From Nitratireductor aquibiodomus NL21 = JCM 21793 (GTDB lineage: Bacteria > Pseudomonadota > Alphaproteobacteria > Rhizobiales > Rhizobiaceae), in assembly GCF_000615975.1 (NCBI RefSeq), contig NZ_BAMP01000010.1, positions 1 through 64,000 on the forward strand: a DNA stretch of 64,000 bases, in the 5' to 3' direction. Position numbers and translations under genes: made by a program. Positions 59,427 to 64,000 of this stretch are shown here, piece after piece (positions within the stretch are counted from its first letter, which is position 1; each line of letters opens with the position of its first letter). The notes below the pieces were generated by a model. It was not told the origin of the DNA. It saw only the letters and a program-made list of their open reading frames with translations, and did not search any database.

Positions 59427-59458
59427 ACAGGCGCGGTCTTGTCGGTAAAATGTTTCCG

Positions 59459-59490
59459 GGAGGGGCCTCGGCCCCTTCATCATTTTGACA
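59459..59490 (+). terminator. Terminator after ettA
   Basis: AGGGGCC-TC-GGCCCCT stem with TTCATCATTTT downstream, about 35 bases after the ettA stop. Confidence 0.75.
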
Positions 59491-59609
59491 TTTAGATTCT
59501 GTTTGAGTGTTTCAATCAGTATCGGATCGTGAACGTCCGCGAGCGTGTTTCCTTGACACCATGGCGTTTCAGCGTAAATCCGCCTTGAAGGCAAACACAG
59601 GCACGGATC

Positions 59610-60788
59610 ATGCTGCGCACCAGCGAGCAAGAGGCTTCAGATTTTGCACCGCACCACTCCAACGCCATGACGCGCGTCTGCGTTGGCGGGATTGGCGTCG
59701 AAATCCCCGAAGCGTCCATTTCCAATGAAGAGCTGGTCGACAGCTTCAACGCGTGGGTCGATGCGGAAAACCCGAATCGCGAGGCGAGGGGGCTGCCGCC
59801 TCTGGCGAAGTCCGATGCGGAGTTCATCGAGCATGCTTCCGGCATCAGGCAGCGTCACGTCTATGAGCGTGACGGCATTCTCGATCCCGCGCGCATGGCG
59901 CCCAATATTCCTGCCCGGGCCGACGACGAGCTTTCCGTCATGGCCGAGTTCGGCGCTGCCGCAGCCAGAAAGGCGCTCGCCCATGCCGGTGTCGAGGCGC
60001 GCGATGTCGATCTCGTCATCTGTGCTTCCGCCCATCATCAGCGGCCCTATCCGGCCATTGCCATCGAAATCCAGAAAGCGCTTGGCACCAGCGGTGCAGG
60101 CTTCGACATGGGGCTTGGCTGTTCCTCGGCGCTCGCCGGTCTGCATGTGGCGACCAATCTCGTCCGCTCCGGCGCGCATCGCCGTGTGCTCGTCGTCACG
60201 CCGGAGCTCATCACCGCGCATCTCAATTTCCGCGACCGGCAGACCCATTTCATCTTCGGCGACGCGTCCGTGGCCGTTCTCGTCGAGGCGTTGGGCGCCA
60301 GCGAAGAGCGGCCCGGGCGTTTCGAGATTGTCGACACGCGCAGCTGGACCCAGTTTTCCAACAACATCCGCACTAATTTCGGCTTCATGAGTCGTCTGGC
60401 GCAGGAGGATCCGTCCTATCTCGCCATGGAAGGCAATCTCATCAAGCAGAATGGCAACAAGGTCTTCAAGGACGTGACCATTGCCGGTCACAAGTTCATT
60501 GTCGACTTTCTGGCGGAGCACGGCCACACGCCGGAGACGATGCGCCGCTTCTGGCTGCATCAGGCGAATGCCCGCATGAACGCCATGATCCTCAAGCTCG
60601 CCTTCGGTGGCGAGGTGGGACAGGATCGTGCCCCCACGGTGCTCGACCGGCTGGGCAACACCGCTGCCGCCGGCGCGATCATCGCGCTTGAGGAAACACA
60701 TCGCGACATGAAGCCCGGCGAGCACGGTCTGCTCTGCGCCTTCGGTGCGGGCTACTCCATCGGCGGTGCGCTTCTGCGCATGATGTAG
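59610..60788 (+). CDS. 3-oxoacyl-ACP synthase III family protein (KAS III)
   Basis: 392 residues from ATG 59610, or 373 from ATG 59667 (MTRVCVGGIGVEIPEA), which has equal claim since neither start has a clear ribosome site. Thiolase fold with catalytic Cys in GLGCSSALAGL, His in FWLHQANARM and Asn in RLGNTAAAGAI. It is longer than FabH (about 320), with an extended N-terminal region (FNAWVDAENPNREARGLPPL). It condenses an acyl-CoA starter with malonyl-ACP; the precise starter is unknown. Confidence 0.85.
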   Translation: MLRTSEQEASDFAPHHSNAMTRVCVGGIGVEIPEASISNEELVDSFNAWVDAENPNREARGLPPLAKSDAEFIEHASGIRQRHVYERDGILDPARMAPNIPARADDELSVMAEFGAAAARKALAHAGVEARDVDLVICASAHHQRPYPAIAIEIQKALGTSGAGFDMGLGCSSALAGLHVATNLVRSGAHRRVLVVTPELITAHLNFRDRQTHFIFGDASVAVLVEALGASEERPGRFEIVDTRSWTQFSNNIRTNFGFMSRLAQEDPSYLAMEGNLIKQNGNKVFKDVTIAGHKFIVDFLAEHGHTPETMRRFWLHQANARMNAMILKLAFGGEVGQDRAPTVLDRLGNTAAAGAIIALEETHRDMKPGEHGLLCAFGAGYSIGGALLRMM

Positions 60789-60801
60789 GCGCGGCTGCTT
60801 T

Positions 60802-61137
60802 TCAATCCTGCCGGGCTTCCAGCCCGTCTTCTTCTTCCGGGGCCAGCAGGCGGGTGGCGCGCCAGCGCGTGAGCACTGTGTTGATGTCATCGACGATAAA
60901 ATGGCGGGCGGCGTCCCGGTCGTAACCGTCTTCGAGCATGGAATCGTAATCCGTATGCTCATGGCGGATATGGGTGATCGTTGCCAGCCATACCGCTATT
61001 GCCGGCGGCAGGGTGCGTAGCTTGCGGTCATTGGCCCTGTCGCGGATCACTTCGGCATCGGCCATGGGCGCCCATGGAATAAGCAGCGTCAACGCCTTGT
61101 CGACCGATTTGCGCCGCCCGGTGGATGCCCGCTTCAT
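60802..61137 (-). CDS. DUF2293 family protein
   Basis: 111 residues. IPWAPMADAEVIRDRANDRKLRTLPPAIAVWLATITHIRHEHTDYDSMLEDGYDRDAARHFIVDDIN matches the DUF2293 domain, common in Rhizobiales. Function unknown. Convergent with the KAS III gene. Confidence 0.82.
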   Translation of the reverse strand: MKRASTGRRKSVDKALTLLIPWAPMADAEVIRDRANDRKLRTLPPAIAVWLATITHIRHEHTDYDSMLEDGYDRDAARHFIVDDINTVLTRWRATRLLAPEEEDGLEARQD

Positions 61138-61188
61138 ATTCTGGAACCTGTTCCCGCACGCCTTCTGCGCATTGCCGCATAGAGCATC

Positions 61189-61219
61189 GGACCGAAAAGT
61201 GGAAACCGGTTTTCGGATT
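61189..61219. repeat. AAACCGGTTT-type intergenic repeat
   Basis: GACCGAAAAGTGGAAACCGG followed by TTTTCGGATTG, a palindrome-centred sequence. Related cores occur at about 18544 (CCGAAACCGGTTTCCCGC) and 19506 (CCGGAAACCGGTTTCGG). Dispersed intergenic repeats of this sort are frequent in Hyphomicrobiales. Confidence 0.5.
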
Positions 61220-61334
61220 GTTCCGATGCTCCATTAAAAGTTTGGATCGTCCTTTGTGCGTCCGGATGGACGCACGGCGATCTAGTGTGAACATTGAACC
61301 CTGTCATCTTGCCAAGCAAGCCCAAACGATATAA

Positions 61335-61350
61335 ACATATCTTTATATGT
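61335..61350. promoter_or_regulatory. Palindromic operator upstream of the ArsR-methyltransferase gene
   Basis: ACATAT-CTTT-ATATGT, an inverted repeat in an AT-rich stretch 15 bases before the start codon and immediately upstream of the GGGAG ribosome site. The position favours autoregulation by the ArsR domain. Confidence 0.62.
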
Positions 61351-61364
61351 ATTGGGAGAAGCGC

Positions 61365-62384
61365 ATGCTCATGCGTCCGGCAATTCATCTCGACCAGATG
61401 GTCGACACGTTGAAGGCGGCGGCCGAAACCAGCCGCCTGCGTATCCTTGCGCTCCTTTCGCAGGGTGATCTGACCGTGACCGACCTGACAGAGATTCTCG
61501 GCCAGTCGCAGCCGCGCGTTTCCCGTCATCTGAAGCTCCTGCTCGAGGCGCAGCTCATCGTTCGCTATCAGGAAGGGTCCTGGGCTTATTTTCGCCTGTC
61601 GGATGCCGATGCGGCGCGTGAATTCGTCGATGGTGTCGTTGGTCGGCTCGACCAGGCCGATGCCGTCATCGAGCGCGATCTGGAGCGTCTCGGGGCCATC
61701 AAGCGCCGGCGTGAGGAGAGAGCGGCGGAGTATTTTTCGCAGAATGCGGCGAGCTGGGATCAGATTCGCTCGCTCCACGTGCCCGATAAGGCCGTGGAGG
61801 AAGAGCTTTTGAAACTCATCGGCGCGCGGCCGTTCCAGTCCATGGTGGACCTTGGTACCGGCACGGGCCGTATGCTGGAACTCTTTGCGCCGCTCTATCA
61901 GCGCGCTGTCGGTATCGATCTTTCCCGAGAGATGCTGGCGGTGGCGCGGGCAAATCTCGATCGTGCCGGCATCGCCCACGCGCAGGTGCGGCTTGGCGAT
62001 ATTTCGGCACCGCAGCTAGAGCGCGATGCGCATGATCTGGTGACCATCCACCAGGTGCTGCATTACATCGACAGACCGGCTGTGGCCATTCGAGAGGCCG
62101 CCCGGCTGCTCCGACCGGGTGGGCGTCTTGTGATTGTCGATTTCGCGCCACATGAGCACGAGTTCCTGCGCGAGGAACATGCCCATATGCGGCTCGGGCT
62201 GGCCGACAGCCAGATTGCCGAGTGGCTTGAAGAGGCCGAGCTAGACCTCACCGAAACACTGGAATTTGCGCCACGGGGCGAGGCTGGAGAGGGCCTGACG
62301 GTCAAGCTCTGGCTTGCCCACGACCGGCGCATGCAGATTGCCGACGGCATAGTGCCGTCGTTTGCCCAAAAGGAGACGGCTTGA
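61365..62384 (+). CDS. ArsR-type regulator fused to a SAM-dependent methyltransferase domain
   Basis: 339 residues. N-terminal ArsR winged helix (DTLKAAAETSRLRILALLSQGDLTVTDLTEILGQSQPRVSRHLKLL) lacking the usual metal-binding Cys motif, then a class I methyltransferase domain (MVDLGTGTGRMLELFAPLYQRAVGIDLSREML; TIHQVLHYIDRP). ATG 61365 follows GGGAG. The stop overlaps metF, so it probably senses SAM or S-adenosylhomocysteine and controls methionine-cycle genes. This is a context-based inference. Confidence 0.87.
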   Translation: MLMRPAIHLDQMVDTLKAAAETSRLRILALLSQGDLTVTDLTEILGQSQPRVSRHLKLLLEAQLIVRYQEGSWAYFRLSDADAAREFVDGVVGRLDQADAVIERDLERLGAIKRRREERAAEYFSQNAASWDQIRSLHVPDKAVEEELLKLIGARPFQSMVDLGTGTGRMLELFAPLYQRAVGIDLSREMLAVARANLDRAGIAHAQVRLGDISAPQLERDAHDLVTIHQVLHYIDRPAVAIREAARLLRPGGRLVIVDFAPHEHEFLREEHAHMRLGLADSQIAEWLEEAELDLTETLEFAPRGEAGEGLTVKLWLAHDRRMQIADGIVPSFAQKETA

Positions 62385-63304
62385 TGCCGCAACAGCGTTT
62401 TTCCCGCCAGCCCGACGTGGCCGGCAAACTCCGTGTGTCGTTCGAGTTCTTCCCGCCGAAGACCGACACGATGGAGGCCCGGCTCTGGGAGACGGTGCAG
62501 CGTCTGGAACCCCTGGCCCCGTCCTTTGTCTCCGTCACCTATGGTGCGGGTGGCTCTACCCGTGAGCGCACGGCCCGCACGGTCAGGCGCATTCTCGACG
62601 AGACCAGCCTCACGCCGGCCGCGCACATGACCTGTGTCGATGCTTCGCGTGAGGATGTCGACCAGGTGGTGGGCGAGTTTGTCGATATGGGCGTAAAGCG
62701 CTTCGTGGCGCTGCGCGGCGATCCGAGCGCCGGTGTCGGAGCAGCATACCGCCCGCATCCCGACGGCTACGCCAATGGCGCGGAGCTGGTGGGAGCGATG
62801 AAGCGTCAGGGCGATTTCGACATTTCGGTGTCGGCCTATCCCGAGAAGCATCCGGAAAGCCCGGACTTCGCCACCGATATCGACATGCTCAAACGCAAGG
62901 TCGACAACGGGGCGACGCGTGCCATCACCCAGTTCTTCTTCGACAACGATCACTATGAACGCTATGTCGAGCGTGCGCGGCGCGCGGGCATCTACATTCC
63001 CATCGTGCCGGGCATTCTGCCGGTGCACAATTTCACACAGGTTGCCAATTTCGCCGGGCGTTGCGGCGCCAGTGTTCCCGGCTGGCTGGCCGAGCGTTTC
63101 GAGGGGCTGGAAGACGAGCCGCAGATTCATGCGCTTGTGGCTTCGGCCGTCGCTGCCGAGCAGGTGCTCGACCTTATGGAACGCGGGATTGACGATTTCC
63201 ACTTCTACACGATGAACCGGGCCGATCTCGCCTATGCGGTCTGCCACATGATCGGCATTCGTCCGCGTCCCAGCAAGGGCCTGGAACAACCTGCCGCCGC
63301 ATAA
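62384..63304 (+). CDS. metF: Methylenetetrahydrofolate reductase
   Basis: 306 residues, FAD TIM barrel. VSFEFFPPKTDTMEARLW (catalytic Glu), VSVTYGAGGSTRERT, FVALRGDPSAG, AYPEKHPES and TQFFFDNDHYERYV are MetF signatures. It reduces methylene-THF to methyl-THF for methionine synthesis. ATG 62384 overlaps the regulator's stop; AGGAG lies at 62371. A terminator follows. Confidence 0.94.
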   Translation: MPQQRFSRQPDVAGKLRVSFEFFPPKTDTMEARLWETVQRLEPLAPSFVSVTYGAGGSTRERTARTVRRILDETSLTPAAHMTCVDASREDVDQVVGEFVDMGVKRFVALRGDPSAGVGAAYRPHPDGYANGAELVGAMKRQGDFDISVSAYPEKHPESPDFATDIDMLKRKVDNGATRAITQFFFDNDHYERYVERARRAGIYIPIVPGILPVHNFTQVANFAGRCGASVPGWLAERFEGLEDEPQIHALVASAVAAEQVLDLMERGIDDFHFYTMNRADLAYAVCHMIGIRPRPSKGLEQPAAA

Positions 63305-63309
63305 AATAA

Positions 63310-63334
63310 AGGGCCGGATCGACCGGCCCTTTCT
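63310..63334 (+). terminator. Terminator after metF
   Basis: AGGGCCGG-ATCGA-CCGGCCCT followed by TTCT, six bases after the metF stop. Confidence 0.85.
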
Positions 63335-63394
63335 CGTATCGTATCAACAAATTCCGGATCCGCTGCCTTGAAGGTGGCTGCTCCGGTCATGCGT

Positions 63395-63481
63395 TTACGG
63401 CAAAACGCCCATTACCAGGGCGCCGATGAACACGAATGCCGCGCAAATCATCAGTGCATTCACAGGCCGTGTCAGTCCCAT
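63395..63481 (-). CDS. 28-residue single-helix membrane peptide
   Basis: ATG 63481 to TAA 63395. GAGGAG lies eight bases before the start, an almost ideal ribosome site. The product opens MGLTRPVNALMICAAF and has one long hydrophobic segment ending GALVMGVLP, so it should span the inner membrane. It fills an otherwise empty stretch between metF and the EamA gene. Too small for standard gene calling; function unknown. Confidence 0.68.
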   Translation of the reverse strand: MGLTRPVNALMICAAFVFIGALVMGVLP

Positions 63482-63652
63482 GGCAAAGCTCCTCTGCTTA
63501 TTTACCCGCTGGATTCTATGGATGAGGTGCCGTCCGGCAAGCGGATTTTATGCTGCGCTGCGGTAGGTTTGTGAAAAAAACTACCGCCCGTCGCCGCGTT
63601 CATTTGAAATCATTGGTGAAATCATTGGGCAACTGGTCCGATTCACTTTGTG

Positions 63653-64000
63653 TTAACGGATGCGCGCAAGAAGCCGCCCGTCGATGATGATCAATCCGGT
63701 GGCGATCAGCACCATTCCTGCGATTTCGAAGGGCGTGAGTCGTTCGCCCAGAACAAGACTTCCCAGCAGGATGGCGCTGACAGGATTGAGGAAGGTAACG
63801 AGCGATGCATTGGTAGCGCCCGCACTTGCCAGCACCCGGAAATAGATCAGATAGCAAACGCCGTTGACAGAACGGCAAGCCCGATGACCGCAGCCCAGAT
63901 GTTGCCGGAAAAGCTGAACAGGTTTCCCGGCTCGTAGAGCGTGAGCACCAGCGGAATCATGATGATGGTGGAGGCGGTGAGCTGCCCCGTGGCGACGGCA
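63653..64000 (-). CDS. EamA family transporter, 5' part outside window, frameshifted
   Basis: Last third of a DMT transporter. From the window edge the frame reads AVATGQLTASTIIMIPLVLT and VIGLAVLSTAFA, then breaks near 63858; one base away it continues YLIYFRVLASAGATNASLVTFLNPVSAILLG and IAGMVLIATGLIIIDG. One added base joins them (STAFAYLIYFRVL). It is separate from the EamA gene at 19571. Substrate unknown. Confidence 0.82.
   Translation of the reverse strand, partial: CRRHGAAHRLHHHHDSAGAHALRAGKPVQLFRQHLGCGHRACRSVNGVCYLIYFRVLASAGATNASLVTFLNPVSAILLGSLVLGERLTPFEIAGMVLIATGLIIIDGRLLARIR

Overview
The window looks like chromosomal DNA of a GC-rich alphaproteobacterium, most likely Hyphomicrobiales (Rhizobiales), possibly Phyllobacteriaceae. 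The basis is coding style, rhizobial-type intergenic palindromes (CTTCTCCCCGC/GCGGGGAGAAG), a paa/pca/pob aromatic catabolism set, a RutR-like pyrimidine regulon and DUF2019/DUF2293 proteins. No rRNA, tRNA, CRISPR array or replication origin was seen.

Layout. 0-6 kb: 3' part of a subtilisin-like protease, then a vitamin B12 uptake operon on the minus strand (btuB-btuF-btuC-btuD) behind a cobalamin riboswitch. 6-13 kb: a peptide-type ABC transporter (Tat-exported binding protein, two permeases, a fused double ATPase with a C-terminal helix-hairpin-helix tail), then an SH3/crystallin-like exported protein. 14-17 kb: preT-preA (dihydropyrimidine dehydrogenase). 16.7-20.5 kb: glutathione transferase/MarR divergon, an Rrf2 regulator with AhpD-like and DoxX genes, and an EamA transporter. 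20.5-27.3 kb: phenylacetate genes paaI-paaK-paaR-paaX facing a P450-paaZ pair. 27.4-32.5 kb: pobA-pcaC-pcaH-pcaG-pcaB (4-hydroxybenzoate and protocatechuate) with a divergent AraC regulator. 32.5-41.5 kb: an operon for reductive pyrimidine breakdown (transaminase, cupin, carbamoyl-beta-alanine amidohydrolase, dihydropyrimidinase, NMT1/THI5-type ABC importer) with a divergent RutR-like regulator and a candidate RutR operator. It continues the pathway begun by PreTA.

41.7-48.1 kb is the accessory region. A 2.4 kb IS1595-family element has perfect 23-bp ends and an 8-bp target duplication, and carries passenger genes including a HEPN-like protein. Directly behind it lies an array of nuclease-toxin tips and DUF2019 immunity genes. 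Each recognisable toxin tail type is followed by a matching immunity type. 48-53.4 kb: creA, a hypothetical gene, a thioesterase and the paaABCDE ring epoxidase operon. 53.8-64 kb: ThDP enzyme/CoA-transferase pair, lysophospholipase, ettA, KAS III, DUF2293, an ArsR-methyltransferase fusion with metF, a 28-residue membrane peptide and the 3' part of an EamA transporter.

Eighteen conserved genes contain 19 frameshifts, and all are net base losses (eighteen of one base, one best explained by two). Adding the missing bases restores family-typical proteins. This suggests deletion-type sequencing error rather than gene decay, so these genes are annotated over their corrected span.
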